From Nonomuraea polychroma (GTDB taxonomy: Bacteria; Actinomycetota; Actinomycetes; Streptosporangiales; Streptosporangiaceae), in NCBI RefSeq assembly GCF_004011505.1, contig NZ_SAUN01000001.1, positions 2,294,001 through 2,358,000 on the forward strand: DNA of 64,000 nucleotides, written 5' to 3'. The translations under genes were made by a program, and so were the position numbers. The notes under the pieces were generated by a model. That model was not told the DNA's origin and made no database searches. It worked only from the letters and a program-made list of their open reading frames with translations. Below, in pieces: positions 1 to 9,589 of the stretch (positions are counted from its first letter, which is position 1; every line of letters starts with the position of its first letter).

Positions 1-1253
1 ACCCGCGCTCCGGCAGCCAGATCGACTTCGCCTCGTTCGTCGACCTGGCCAGGACGGCCGAGCGTGGCAAGTTCGACTTCTTCTTCCTGGCCGAGGGGTT
101 GCGGCTGCGCGAGCTGAAGGGTCGCATCCACGATCTCGACGTGGTGGGGCGTCCGGAGGCGCTCACCGTGCTCAGCGCCCTGGCTGCGGTAACGGACCGG
201 CTCGGACTGGCCGGCACGGTCAACGCGACCTTCAACGAGCCGTACGAGCTGGCCCGGCGGCTGTCCACGCTCGATCACCTGAGCGAGGGCCGAGCGGCGT
301 GGAACGTGGTGACCACCTCTGATGCCTTCACCGGCGAGAACTTCCGCCGCGGCGGCTTCCTCGACCGGGCCGACAGGTACAAGAGGGCCGCCGAGTTCCT
401 CCGCCTGGCGCGCGAGCTGTGGGACTCCTGGCAGCCGGACGCGATCGCCGCCGACCCGGAGACCGGCACGTTCGTCAGGCCGGGCGGGATCGGAACGGTC
501 GAGCACTCCGGCGAGCACTTCACGGTCCAGGGCCGGTTCACCCTGCCACATAGCCCGCAGGGACGCCCTGTGATCATCCAGGCGGGCGACTCCGGCGAGG
601 GGCGCGAGTTCGCCGCCGCCCACGCGGACGTGATCTTCACCCCGCACGGCAGGCTGGAGGACGGTCAGCGGTTCTACGCCGACGTCAAACGCCGCCTGGC
701 CAAGTACGGCCGCGAGCCCCACCAGCTCAAGATCATGCCCGGTGTGACGTTCGCGCTGGGCGACACCGAGGAGGAGGCCGCCGAGAACGCGGCCCACATC
801 CGCCGCCAGCAGGTCGGGCCGCTGACCGCGATCGCGTTCCTGGAGCAGGTGTGGGGTCGTGACATGTCGGCCTACGACCCCGAGGGGCCGCTGCCGGACG
901 TCGAGCCGGACCTGTCGGAAGGCGTCTCCCAGGGCCGGGTGCCGATCAAGGACCGCGCGGCCATGGCGGCCAAGTGGCGGGCGCTGGCCGAGGAGAAGGG
1001 CCTGACGATTCGCGAGCTGGTCATCGAGGTGACCGGGCGGCAGACGTTCATCGGCACGTCCGAGGCTGTGGCCCGGCTGATCGACGAGCACGTGCAGGCG
1101 GACGCCGCTGACGGGTTCATCCTCGTGCCGCATCTGACGCCAGGCGGGCTCGACGAGTTCGCCGACCGGGTGGTGCCGCTGCTGCAGGAGCGCGGCGTCT
1201 TCCGTGCCGACTACACCGGCACGACCCTCCGTGACCATCTGGAGCTCGCATGA
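1..1253 (+). CDS. FMN-dependent luciferase-like monooxygenase, NtaA/SnaA/DszA type (5' end outside window)
   Basis: Partial gene open from the window start to the TGA at 1251-1253. The first visible residues (SQIDFASFVDLARTAERGKF, then DFFFLAEGLR) and later LARRLSTLDHLSEGRAAWNVVT are signature stretches of the NtaA/SnaA/DszA branch of the bacterial luciferase superfamily, reduced-flavin two-component oxygenases that open C-S or C-N bonds. About 30-40 N-terminal residues are probably missing. It overlaps the next gene by 4 nt (ATGA), so it heads or continues a translationally coupled operon with other monooxygenases and an ABC importer. The substrate cannot be read from sequence; organosulfur compounds or aminopolycarboxylates are possible. 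Confidence 0.93.
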   Translation, partial: PRSGSQIDFASFVDLARTAERGKFDFFFLAEGLRLRELKGRIHDLDVVGRPEALTVLSALAAVTDRLGLAGTVNATFNEPYELARRLSTLDHLSEGRAAWNVVTTSDAFTGENFRRGGFLDRADRYKRAAEFLRLARELWDSWQPDAIAADPETGTFVRPGGIGTVEHSGEHFTVQGRFTLPHSPQGRPVIIQAGDSGEGREFAAAHADVIFTPHGRLEDGQRFYADVKRRLAKYGREPHQLKIMPGVTFALGDTEEEAAENAAHIRRQQVGPLTAIAFLEQVWGRDMSAYDPEGPLPDVEPDLSEGVSQGRVPIKDRAAMAAKWRALAEEKGLTIRELVIEVTGRQTFIGTSEAVARLIDEHVQADAADGFILVPHLTPGGLDEFADRVVPLLQERGVFRADYTGTTLRDHLELA

Positions 1254-2416
1254 CGTTGCACCTGGCCGTGGCGCTGGACGCCGCAGGCTGGCACCCCGCC
1301 GCCTGGCGGGAGTCCTCGCCGGCCGTCTTCTCGGCGGGATACTGGGCGGCGCTGGTGGCCGAGGCCGAGCGCGGGCTGCTCGACTTCGTCACCATCGAGG
1401 ACGCGCTCGGGCCGCAGTCCACGCTGCCCGACGGCTTCGACGACCGTACCGACCAGGTGCGGGGCCGGTTCGACGCTGTGCTGCTCGCCGCCCGGCTGGC
1501 CCCGCCCACCACCCGGATCGGGCTGGTGCCGACCGCCACGACCACCCACACCGAGCCGTTCCACGTGGCCATCGGCATCGCCACCCTCGACCACGTCAGC
1601 GGCGGCCGGGCGGGCTGGCGGGCTCAGGTTTCCCCGCGGGCCGCCGAGGCGCGGCACTTCGGTCGCAGGGAGTTCCCGCCGGTCGACCAGATCCTGAACC
1701 GGCCGGGCGGCGTGGACCTGTCCACCGATCCTCACGTGCGCGACCTGTTCGCCGAGGCCGCCGACGCGGTGGAGGTGGCGCGGCGGCTCTGGGACAGCTG
1801 GGAGGACGACGCCGAGATCCGCGACGTGGCCACCGGGCGGTTCATCGATCGGGACAAGCTCCACTACATCGACTTCGCCGGGCGGTTCTTCTCGGTCAAG
1901 GGGCCGTCGATCACGCCGCGCCCGCCTCAGGGGCAGCCGGTGGTGACCGCGCTGGCGCACGCGCGGCCGCCGTACGAGTTCGCCGCGGGCGGCGCCGACG
2001 TCGTGTACGTCACGCCGCACTCGGCCGAGCAGGCCCGCGCCATTGTCGAGGAGGTCAGAGGGCTCTCCGGGGACGTGAAGATCTTCGCCGACCTGCTCGT
2101 CTTCCTGGGCGAGGACGCGGCGCGGCGCAAGGCACGGCTCGACGAACGGGACGGGGCCGAGCTCGTCTCCGACGCCGCGATCTTCACCGGCACCGCAGGG
2201 GAGCTGGCCGACGTGCTGCTGGAGTGGCGGCGGGCCGGGATCCAGGGGTTCCGGCTGCGGCCCGGCGCGCTGCCGTACGACCTGACGCAGATCGCCCGGG
2301 GGCTGACCGCCGAGTTGCGCGGGCGCGGGGCGTTCCGGCACGCGTACGAGGCCGCCACGCTGCGCGGGCTGCTCGGCCTGCCGCGCCCGGTCAGCCGCTA
2401 CGCGGAGGTGTCATGA
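1250..2416 (+). CDS. Luciferase-like flavin monooxygenase
   Basis: 388-residue LLM-family protein, in the NtaA/SnaA-related group: TIGLVPTATTTHTEPFHVAI and TLDHVSGGRAGWR are recognisable family stretches, and residues around 190-205 (IDFAGRFFSVKGPSITPRP) match the insertion that precedes the second half of the barrel. The start ATG overlaps the upstream stop (ATGA) and its own stop overlaps the next ATG. It would use FMNH2 and oxygen in the cytoplasm. Probably works in the same pathway as its three neighbouring monooxygenases; the substrate is unknown. Confidence 0.9.
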   Translation: MTLHLAVALDAAGWHPAAWRESSPAVFSAGYWAALVAEAERGLLDFVTIEDALGPQSTLPDGFDDRTDQVRGRFDAVLLAARLAPPTTRIGLVPTATTTHTEPFHVAIGIATLDHVSGGRAGWRAQVSPRAAEARHFGRREFPPVDQILNRPGGVDLSTDPHVRDLFAEAADAVEVARRLWDSWEDDAEIRDVATGRFIDRDKLHYIDFAGRFFSVKGPSITPRPPQGQPVVTALAHARPPYEFAAGGADVVYVTPHSAEQARAIVEEVRGLSGDVKIFADLLVFLGEDAARRKARLDERDGAELVSDAAIFTGTAGELADVLLEWRRAGIQGFRLRPGALPYDLTQIARGLTAELRGRGAFRHAYEAATLRGLLGLPRPVSRYAEVS

Positions 2417-3447
2417 AATTCCTGCTCGTTACGTTGATCGTGCATAACGACGACCGATCGCCCACCGAACGGTTCCGCGAGGTCGTCGAGAACGCGGTGC
2501 TCGCCGAGGACCTCGGTTTCGACGGGTTCGGCGTGGGGGAGCGGCACGAGCGGCCGTTCATCTCCTCCTCGCCGCCGGTGGTGCTCAGCCACATCGCGGC
2601 CAAGACGTCCAGGATCCGGCTGTTCACCGCGGTCACCACGCTGAGCCTGCTGGACCCGGTGCGGGCCTACGAGGACTGCGCCACGCTCGACCACCTGTCG
2701 GATGGCCGGCTGGAGCTGATCATCGGCAAGGGTAACGGCGCCGCGCAGGCCCAGTTGTTCCACGTCACGGCCGAGGACCAATGGGACAGAAACCGCGAGT
2801 CGTACGAGCTGTTCCGCCGCCTCTGGCGGGAGGACAAGGTCACCTGGGAGGGCCGGTTCCGGCCATCGCTCACCGAGGCCGAGACCTGGCCCCGCCCACT
2901 GCAGCGGCCGATCCGCGTCTGGCACGGCAGCGCCACCAGCAAGGAGTCGGTGGACCTGGCCGCCCGCTACGGCGACCCGCTGTTCTCCGCCAACGTCACC
3001 AACCCCATCGACCCGTACGCCGAACTGATCGACCACTATCGGGAGCGCTGGGCGCACTACGGGCACGACCCGGCCGACGCGCTGGTGGGAGCCGGGACGG
3101 CGGGTTACTACGCGGCCAAGACCTCGCAGGAGGCCATCGCGACCTACCGGCCGATCTACGAGGCACGCGTGGCCTTCCAGCGCACGCTCGGCCTGCCGAT
3201 CGTCTTCCCGACCCTGGAGGACGCCATCGAGCGCAGTTCGATCCTGGTCGGCAGCCCGCAGCAAGTCATCGACAAGGTGCTGCGCTACCACAAGCGGTTC
3301 GGGCACGAGGTCATGCACCTGCACGCCGACGCCGACGGCCTCACACCGAAGCAGCACCGGGACGCGCTGGAGCTGTTCCAAACCGAGATCGCGCCCGCGC
3401 TGCGGGCGGAGATCCCCAGCAGGCCGTTCCCCGGAGGTACCGCGTGA
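2413..3447 (+). CDS. Luciferase-like flavin monooxygenase (CE1758-like)
   Basis: 344 residues, starting at the ATG that overlaps the upstream stop by 4 nt. The N-terminus (MKFLLVTLIVHN, then LGFDGFGVGERHERPF) and ATLDHLSDGRLELIIGKGNG are typical of the CE1758-like class of FMN-dependent LLM oxygenases. Residues 330-344 form a short proline-rich tail. Cytoplasmic two-component oxygenase; the reductase partner is not in the window. A longer open frame runs upstream in the same phase but covers the previous gene and lacks LLM character, which fixes this start. Confidence 0.9.
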   Translation: MKFLLVTLIVHNDDRSPTERFREVVENAVLAEDLGFDGFGVGERHERPFISSSPPVVLSHIAAKTSRIRLFTAVTTLSLLDPVRAYEDCATLDHLSDGRLELIIGKGNGAAQAQLFHVTAEDQWDRNRESYELFRRLWREDKVTWEGRFRPSLTEAETWPRPLQRPIRVWHGSATSKESVDLAARYGDPLFSANVTNPIDPYAELIDHYRERWAHYGHDPADALVGAGTAGYYAAKTSQEAIATYRPIYEARVAFQRTLGLPIVFPTLEDAIERSSILVGSPQQVIDKVLRYHKRFGHEVMHLHADADGLTPKQHRDALELFQTEIAPALRAEIPSRPFPGGTA

Positions 3448-4532
3448 CGCTGTCCATTCTCGACCTCGCCCCCATCACCTCCGGCGGCAACGCGGGTGAC
3501 GCGCTCCGCAACACCATCGACCTGGCACGCAAAGCCGAGGAGTTCGGCTACAGCCGCTACTGGCTGGCCGAGCACCACTTCGCGCCCGGCGTGGCCAGCT
3601 CCGCCCCGGCCGTGCTGATCGCCCTGGTGGCGGCCGCCACGTCCACGATCCGGGTCGGGTCGGGGGCCGTGCAGCTCGGGCACCAGACGCCGCTGTCAGT
3701 GGTGGAGCAGTTCGGGCTCATCGACGCGTTGTACCCGGGCCGCATCGACCTCGGCATCGGCCGGTCCGGCCGGCGCCGCGCCGAGCTGGCCAAGGACGCC
3801 TTCGAGCCCAAGGACGCGAGGGTCGTCGACGGGCTGCTCATCCCGCCGCCGTTCGACTGGTCGAAGCTCGCCAAGCACCCGCACCTCGCCCACTACGCGA
3901 CCCTGCTCCAGCAGCCGGGCGCGCAGACGCCCGACTTCGCCGACCAGATCGACGACGTGCTGGCCTTCCTCAACGGCACGCACGACGCCCACGCGGTGCC
4001 CGGCGAGGGCGCGGACGTGCAGGTGTGGATCCTCGGCAGCAGCGGCGGCCAGAGCGCGCAGGTCGCCGGCGAGCGGGGGCTGCCGTTCGCGGCCAATTAC
4101 CACGTCAGCCCCTCCAGCGTGCTGGAGGCGGTGGAGGCGTACCGGGAGGCGTTCAAGCCGTCCGACGTCCTGGAAGAGCCCTACGTGATCGTGTCGGCGG
4201 ACGCGGTCGTCGCCGGCGACGAGTCCACGGCCCGCGAGCTGGCCAAGGGGTACGGGCTGTGGGTCCGCAGCATCAGGACCGGCGCGGGCGCGATGCCGTA
4301 CCCCACGGCGGAGGAGGCCGACGCGCACGTCTGGACCGCCGCCGACCGCGAGCTCGTCAAGGACCGGCTCGACACGCAGTTCGTCGGCTCGCCGGAGCAG
4401 GTGGCCGAGCGGCTGCGGGTGCTGCGCCGGGTGACCGGAGCCGATGAGCTGCTGGTCACCACCATCACCCACGATCATGTCGACCGCGTGCGCTCGTACG
4501 AGCTGCTCGCCGAAGCCTGGGAACGCCCGTGA
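3444..4532 (+). CDS. Luciferase-like flavin monooxygenase (MsnO8-like)
   Basis: 362 residues from GTG at 3444 (GTGA overlap with the upstream stop). LSILDLAPITSG, YWLAEHHF, IRVGSGAVQLGHQTPLSVVE and GRIDLGIGRS are hallmark motifs of the MsnO8-like LLM group. The C-terminal part (FVGSPEQVAERLRVL) is the usual helical end of the barrel. Fourth monooxygenase in a row in this operon, immediately followed by the importer genes, so the encoded enzymes probably act on what the importer brings in. Confidence 0.9.
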   Translation: MTLSILDLAPITSGGNAGDALRNTIDLARKAEEFGYSRYWLAEHHFAPGVASSAPAVLIALVAAATSTIRVGSGAVQLGHQTPLSVVEQFGLIDALYPGRIDLGIGRSGRRRAELAKDAFEPKDARVVDGLLIPPPFDWSKLAKHPHLAHYATLLQQPGAQTPDFADQIDDVLAFLNGTHDAHAVPGEGADVQVWILGSSGGQSAQVAGERGLPFAANYHVSPSSVLEAVEAYREAFKPSDVLEEPYVIVSADAVVAGDESTARELAKGYGLWVRSIRTGAGAMPYPTAEEADAHVWTAADRELVKDRLDTQFVGSPEQVAERLRVLRRVTGADELLVTTITHDHVDRVRSYELLAEAWERP

Positions 4533-6127
4533 AGCGCCTGACGCCCGCCCTGCTGGTTCTCACGCTCGCCGCCTGCGGCGCGCCGACCGCTCAGACCGTA
4601 CAGAGCACCTCGCTGACCTGGGCCATCGAGACACAGCCGATCACCCTGAACCCGCAGCTGTGGGCGCAGAACAAGGTCAGGCTGCTGGTGTTCAACCAGT
4701 TCGACGCGCTGCTGTCGAAGGCCGAGGACGGCACGTTCCGGCCCTGGCTCGCCAAAGCGTGGCAGGTGTCAGACGACGGACTGACCTACACCCTCGACTT
4801 ACGGGACGACGTGACCTTCCACGACGGCACGAAGTTCGACGCCGCCGCCGTCAAGGCCAACCTCGACCAGTTCCTGGTCCCCGGCTACAACCCTGCGGTG
4901 GCCGCGATCCAGCTCAAGGCCTTCGACAGGGCCGAGGTCGTCTCGCCGTACCGGCTGAAGATCATGCTCAAGGAGCCGGACGGGCTGTTCCTCGACTTCC
5001 TCGCCTCGCCCTACGCCGGGCAGGTGTCGCCGAAGTCGCTCAAGAGCGCCAAGGACCTCAAGTTCGGCGGGCCCGACCTGGTCGGGACCGGGCCCTTCAT
5101 CCTCGACCGGTACGTCCAGGGCCAGGAGCTCCACTACCGCCGCAACCCCGCCTACAACTGGCCGCCCGCCGGCGCGGCCCACCAGGGCCCCGCCCACCTG
5201 TCCGAGATCACCTACCGGTTCCTGGCCGAGGCCGCCGTCCGCGTCGGCGCGCTCACGTCCGGCCAGGTGCAGGTCATCGAAGGCGTCCCCGCCACCGAAG
5301 TCAACCTGATCAAGAAGGACCCGAACCTGGCCCTGCAGGCGTCGCTCAACTCCGGCACCGCCTACTCCTACTACTTCAACACCTCACACGCCCCCTTCGA
5401 CGACCAGCGCGTACGGGAGGCGTTCCGCCAGGCCGTGGACGTGGACGCCGTGCTGAAGTCCGTCTACCAGGGCACCGCCACCAGGGCGTGGAGCATCGTC
5501 GGCAAGAAGAGCCCCTTCTACGACGCCACCCTCGAAAACACCTACGGCGGCGACGTGGCCAAGGCCAACGCCCTGCTCGACGAGGCGGGCTGGAAGCAAC
5601 GCGACGCCGAGGGGTTTCGGGTCAAGGCCGGCAGGCGGCTCACCGTGCGGGAGGTCGCCTCCGCGCCGTTCGTCCGGGACCGGCGGGACATCCTCGCCCA
5701 GGCCATCCAGGCGCAGGTCAAGCAGAGCGCCGGCATCGACTTCCAGGTCAAGATCGTGGACCAGGGCACCGCCCAGAAGGCCCTGGACGAGAACGAGTAC
5801 GAGCTCTTCGGCAACTCCCGCGGCGACTCCGACGTGGGCGCCGCGCTCAACCTCATCCTGCCGGCGAAGGGCGCCATCAATCGCACCCGCTTCGCCGACC
5901 CGCAAGTGGACAAGTGGCTCGCCACCGCCTCGGCCACCTCCGACCAGGCCGAACGCAAGGAGCTGTACGCCAAGGTGCAGCAGGCGGCAGTGCGGGAGAA
6001 GGCCATCGTGTTCCCGCTGTATGTGCCGGCCGACCAGATCGCCGCGCACAAGAGCGTCCAGGGACTCGGCTTCGACCCCTCCTCCGGCACTCCGGCGAGC
6101 GCGTACGACGTGCGGATCGGCACATGA
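4529..6127 (+). CDS. ABC importer solute-binding lipoprotein (family 5)
   Basis: 532 residues from GTG 4529 (GTGA overlap). The N-terminus has a short lipoprotein signal ending LTLAAC with the lipidated Cys at residue 16. The rest is an SBP_bac_5 (peptide/nickel/opine type) receptor: TWAIETQPITLNP, WQVSDDGLTYTLDLRDDVTF and DLVGTGPFILDRY are family stretches. It would capture substrate at the outer face of the membrane for the two permeases that follow. The family is broad (peptides, nickel chelates, glycosides), so the ligand is not predictable; the monooxygenase neighbours favour a sulfur- or nitrogen-containing small molecule. Confidence 0.93.
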   Translation: MKRLTPALLVLTLAACGAPTAQTVQSTSLTWAIETQPITLNPQLWAQNKVRLLVFNQFDALLSKAEDGTFRPWLAKAWQVSDDGLTYTLDLRDDVTFHDGTKFDAAAVKANLDQFLVPGYNPAVAAIQLKAFDRAEVVSPYRLKIMLKEPDGLFLDFLASPYAGQVSPKSLKSAKDLKFGGPDLVGTGPFILDRYVQGQELHYRRNPAYNWPPAGAAHQGPAHLSEITYRFLAEAAVRVGALTSGQVQVIEGVPATEVNLIKKDPNLALQASLNSGTAYSYYFNTSHAPFDDQRVREAFRQAVDVDAVLKSVYQGTATRAWSIVGKKSPFYDATLENTYGGDVAKANALLDEAGWKQRDAEGFRVKAGRRLTVREVASAPFVRDRRDILAQAIQAQVKQSAGIDFQVKIVDQGTAQKALDENEYELFGNSRGDSDVGAALNLILPAKGAINRTRFADPQVDKWLATASATSDQAERKELYAKVQQAAVREKAIVFPLYVPADQIAAHKSVQGLGFDPSSGTPASAYDVRIGT

Positions 6128-7029
6128 TCAAGCGACTGGCCACCGGGCTGGCCGTGCTCTGGGCCGCGGCGACCGCCTCGTACGTGGCGCTGCTGCTGGC
6201 TCCCGGCGACACCGTGGACATCCTGGTGGGCGACGGCGCGGACACGCCGGAGATCCGGGCCGGGATCGTCGCCGAGTGGGGGCTCGACCGACCGCAGATC
6301 GTGCAGTACCTGGCCTACCTGTGGCGGCTGCTCCACGGCGACCTCGGCCGCTCCTACCAGCAGCAACGTGGCGTCGGCGAGATCCTCGCCACCCAGCTCG
6401 GGCCGACCGCCCAGCTCACGCTCGCGGCGGCGGCCACCGGTGTGGCGCTCGCGGGGGTCATCGCGGTCGTCACGGCGGGCAGAGGGCGGTGGCTGCGCGG
6501 CGCCGCCTCCGCGGCCGAGCTCGTGTCGGTGTCGGTGCCGCCCTTCCTCATCGGGATCGTGCTGCTGTCGGTGTTCTCGTTCACGCTCGGCTGGTTCCCG
6601 GTCTCCGGGGCGCAGGGGCCGCAGGCGCTGGTGCTGCCCGCGCTCGCGCTCGGCCTGCCCATCGCCGGCGTGCTCGGACAGGTGCTGCGCGGCGGGCTCG
6701 AACGGGCGCTGGAGCAGCCGTTCGCGGTGACGGCGAGGGCCCGCGGGCTCACCGAGCGCGCCCTGGTCGCCCGGCACGCCCTGCGGCACGCGTTGATCCC
6801 CGCGGTGACATTGGCCGGGTGGTTCACCGGGACGCTGCTGGGCGGCGCGGTGATCACCGAGGTGCTGTTCGGGCGGCCGGGGCTCGGCCAGGTGGCGATG
6901 CAGGCGGTGACCGGCCGGGACATGCCTGTGGTGATGGCCGTCGTGCTGCTGTCGGCGGTCGTCTACGTGATCATCAGCACGCTGCTCGACCTGGCCTACC
7001 GCGTCATCGACCCGCGGATACGAGGGTGA
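6124..7029 (+). CDS. ABC transporter permease (DppB/OppB type)
   Basis: 301 residues, six hydrophobic segments. The N-terminus (AAATASYVALLLAPGDTVDILVG) is the conserved DppB/OppB start, and the EAA-type coupling loop is visible around residues 205-225 (FAVTARARGLTERALVARHA). The start ATG overlaps the upstream stop by 4 nt. Pairs with the next gene to form the channel of the first importer. Confidence 0.93.
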   Translation: MIKRLATGLAVLWAAATASYVALLLAPGDTVDILVGDGADTPEIRAGIVAEWGLDRPQIVQYLAYLWRLLHGDLGRSYQQQRGVGEILATQLGPTAQLTLAAAATGVALAGVIAVVTAGRGRWLRGAASAAELVSVSVPPFLIGIVLLSVFSFTLGWFPVSGAQGPQALVLPALALGLPIAGVLGQVLRGGLERALEQPFAVTARARGLTERALVARHALRHALIPAVTLAGWFTGTLLGGAVITEVLFGRPGLGQVAMQAVTGRDMPVVMAVVLLSAVVYVIISTLLDLAYRVIDPRIRG

Positions 7030-7958
7030 CCCGGGCGATGCGCGTACTCACCCGCAGGGAATCCCGCCCCGACCGGAGGATCCTGCGCACTTGGCACGCC
7101 ACTCGCTCGAGTCCGGCCTGGCCCGCCCGGCCGGCTTCGAGCGGGTCAGCCGCGGCGGACCTCCTGCGCCGGCTGGTGCCGGTGGCCTTCCTCGGCCTCC
7201 TCATCGTGGCCGTCGCGGCGCCTGGGCTGCTCACGGACGCCGACCCGCTGGCCGCCGACCCGCTGAACGCGCTCGCCCCGCCCGGCGGCGCCCACTGGTT
7301 CGGCAGCGACCACCTCGGCCGCGACGTGCTGGCCAGGGTCGTCTATGGCGCCCGCCACTCCATCAGCATCGGCGTCGCCGCCACCGCCCTGGCCGTCACC
7401 GCCGGCGTGCTGCTCGGCCTGGCCGCGGGGCTGTCGCCGAAATGGCTGGACGAGGTGCTGGCCCGCTCGTTCGACGTGCTGTCCACCCTGCCCGAGCTGC
7501 TGCTCGCCCTCCTCGTCGTGGCCATCACCGGCCCGGGCACCGGCAACGTCATCGTCGCCATCGCCGTCGCCCAGATTCCCAACTACGCCCGCGTGATCCG
7601 CGCCGCGACCTTCGTCGTCCGCCACTCCGGATACGTCGAGCAGGCGCTCACCTTCGGCCGCTCCCGTCTGGCGATCATCGCCGGGCACGTGCTGCCCAAC
7701 GTGCTCGGCCCGATCCCCGTGCTGGCCACCATCGGCCTCGGCCAGGCCGTGATCGCCAGCTCCGGGCTCAGCTTCCTCGGCATGGGACCTCAGCCGCCGG
7801 CCGCCGAGTGGGGCGCGATGCTCTCCGAGGCCCGCAACTACCTGCGGGTCGCCTGGTGGGAGGCACTCTTCCCGGGCCTGGCGATCACGCTCACCGTCGT
7901 CTGCCTGACCGTCGTCGGGCGCCGTCTGCAACGCCGCTTCGAGGGGAGAACATCATGA
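7026..7958 (+). CDS. ABC transporter permease (DppC/OppC type)
   Basis: 310 residues from GTG 7026, which overlaps the upstream stop by 4 nt like every other junction in this operon; an ATG at 7038 is the alternative. The N-terminal 40 residues are Arg-rich and cytoplasmic. HWFGSDHLGRDVLARVVYGARHSI is the diagnostic DppC stretch, and LTFGRSRLAIIAGHVLPN contains the coupling helix that docks on the ATPase. Forms the channel with the preceding permease. Confidence 0.93.
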   Translation: MTRAMRVLTRRESRPDRRILRTWHATRSSPAWPARPASSGSAAADLLRRLVPVAFLGLLIVAVAAPGLLTDADPLAADPLNALAPPGGAHWFGSDHLGRDVLARVVYGARHSISIGVAATALAVTAGVLLGLAAGLSPKWLDEVLARSFDVLSTLPELLLALLVVAITGPGTGNVIVAIAVAQIPNYARVIRAATFVVRHSGYVEQALTFGRSRLAIIAGHVLPNVLGPIPVLATIGLGQAVIASSGLSFLGMGPQPPAAEWGAMLSEARNYLRVAWWEALFPGLAITLTVVCLTVVGRRLQRRFEGRTS

Positions 7959-9538
7959 CCTCGCTGGTTACCGTGGAGGACCTGCGCGTGAGCTTCGGCC
8001 ACGCCGAGGTCGTACGCGGCGTCTCCCTGGCGGTCGAGTCCGGCGAGTGCGTGGCCATCGTCGGCGAGTCCGGCTCCGGCAAGAGCGTCACGGCACGGAC
8101 CCTGCTCGGCCTGACCGGACCCGGCTCGACCGTGCGGGCCTCGGCCTTCCGCGTCTCCGGCCGGGACGCCCTCGCCTTCACCTCCGGCGACTGGCGGCGG
8201 TTGCGCGGCGGGTTCGCCGGGCTCGTCCTGCAGGATGCGCTGGTCTCGCTCGACCCGCTGCGTACCGTGGGCGCCGAGATCGCCGAGGTGCTCACCGTGC
8301 ACGACGTCGTGCCCCGGGCCCGCCGCGCGGACCGGGTGCTGGAGCTGCTCGACGCGGTGGGCATACCGGATCCGGCGACCCGGGTCGGGCAGTACCCGCA
8401 CCAGCTCTCCGGCGGGCTGCGGCAGCGGGCGCTGATCGCCTCCGCCATCGCCGCCGACCCCGAGCTGATCATCGCCGACGAGCCCACCACCGCGCTCGAC
8501 GTCACCGTCCAGGCCCAGATCCTGCGGCTGCTCGCCGAACGCAAGGCCGCCGGGACCGCGATACTGCTGATCAGCCACGACCTGGCCGTCGTCGGCTCGA
8601 TCGCCGACCGCATCCTGGTCATGAAGGACGGGCAGGTCGTGGAGGAGGGGCCCGCCCGGGAGGTGCTGGCCGCGCCCGCGCACGACTACACCTGCGCGCT
8701 GCTGGCCGCCGTCCCGTCCGCTGCCTCCCGCGGCACCCGCCTCACCACCGGGACCCCGCGCACCCGCCCCGCCCGCGGCTCCTCGGTCCAAGTCCTCGCC
8801 GGAGCCGGGCTCACCCGCTCCTACGGCCCGCGCCGCGTCGTGGACGACGTCTCCTTCGCCCTCGACCAGGGCGAGACCTTGGGCGTCGTCGGCGAGTCCG
8901 GCTCGGGCAAGACCACGCTGGCCCGACTCGCCCTCGGGCTGCTCGAACCCGACACCGGCCAGGTCACCCTGCACCAGCGGCCATGGAGCCACCAGCGCGA
9001 ACGCGCCCGCCGCCCCCTCCGCCCCAGAATCCAGCTCATCTCCCAGAACCCGCTCGACTCCTTCGACCCCCGCCACACCGTTGGCCGTCTGATCGCCGAA
9101 CCACTGCGTCTGCCTCGGGCGGAACGCGGCGAACGCGTACGCGACCTGCTCGCCCGCGTCGGCCTACAGCCCGAGACGGCCGCCCGGCATCCCCGTGAGC
9201 TGTCCGGCGGCCAGCGCCAGCGCGTCGCCATCGCCCGCGCCCTCGGCCCCCGCCCCGACGTGCTCGTCTGCGACGAACCCGTCTCCGCGCTCGACGTGTC
9301 CATCCAGGCCCAGGTCCTCGACCTGCTCGCCGACATCCAGGCCGAGTGCGGCACCGCGATGGTGTTCATCTCCCATGACCTGGGCGTCGTCCATCACGTC
9401 GCCGACCGCGTGCTGGTCATGAAGGACGGCCGGGTGGTGGAGGAAGGCGACGTCGAGCACGTGTTCACCCGGCCCCGCCACCCCTACACGCGCGCGCTGG
9501 TCGCCGCCGTACCCCGCATGCAATTCTCCACAATATAG
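7955..9538 (+). CDS. Double ATPase of the first ABC importer (DppD-DppF fusion)
   Basis: 527 residues with two complete nucleotide-binding domains. First: Walker A GESGSGKS at about 37-44, signature LSGGLRQR, Walker B LIIADEPTTALD. Second: Walker A GESGSGKT near 312-320, signature LSGGQRQR, Walker B VLVCDEPVSALD. It replaces separate DppD and DppF proteins. Start at ATG 7955 (4-nt overlap) preceded by GAGGGGAG. The stop at 9536-9538 ends the first operon; a 51-nt gap then separates it from the second. Confidence 0.95.
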   Translation: MTSLVTVEDLRVSFGHAEVVRGVSLAVESGECVAIVGESGSGKSVTARTLLGLTGPGSTVRASAFRVSGRDALAFTSGDWRRLRGGFAGLVLQDALVSLDPLRTVGAEIAEVLTVHDVVPRARRADRVLELLDAVGIPDPATRVGQYPHQLSGGLRQRALIASAIAADPELIIADEPTTALDVTVQAQILRLLAERKAAGTAILLISHDLAVVGSIADRILVMKDGQVVEEGPAREVLAAPAHDYTCALLAAVPSAASRGTRLTTGTPRTRPARGSSVQVLAGAGLTRSYGPRRVVDDVSFALDQGETLGVVGESGSGKTTLARLALGLLEPDTGQVTLHQRPWSHQRERARRPLRPRIQLISQNPLDSFDPRHTVGRLIAEPLRLPRAERGERVRDLLARVGLQPETAARHPRELSGGQRQRVAIARALGPRPDVLVCDEPVSALDVSIQAQVLDLLADIQAECGTAMVFISHDLGVVHHVADRVLVMKDGRVVEEGDVEHVFTRPRHPYTRALVAAVPRMQFSTI

Positions 9539-9589
9539 GTAGGTTATAGTGGCTTTAGGGCCACAAACGTTCAGAAAGGCAGTACCCCC
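9539..9589 (+). promoter_or_regulatory. Short intergenic leader of the second importer operon
   Basis: 51 nt between two operons. It holds TAGGTTAT at 9540-9547, which recurs at 18400-18407 ahead of the other transporter locus, a small GTGGC/GCCAC hairpin, and the ribosome site AGAAAGG ahead of ATG 9590. It may contain a promoter or simply be an intercistronic gap; no convincing -35/-10 pair is visible. Confidence 0.4.
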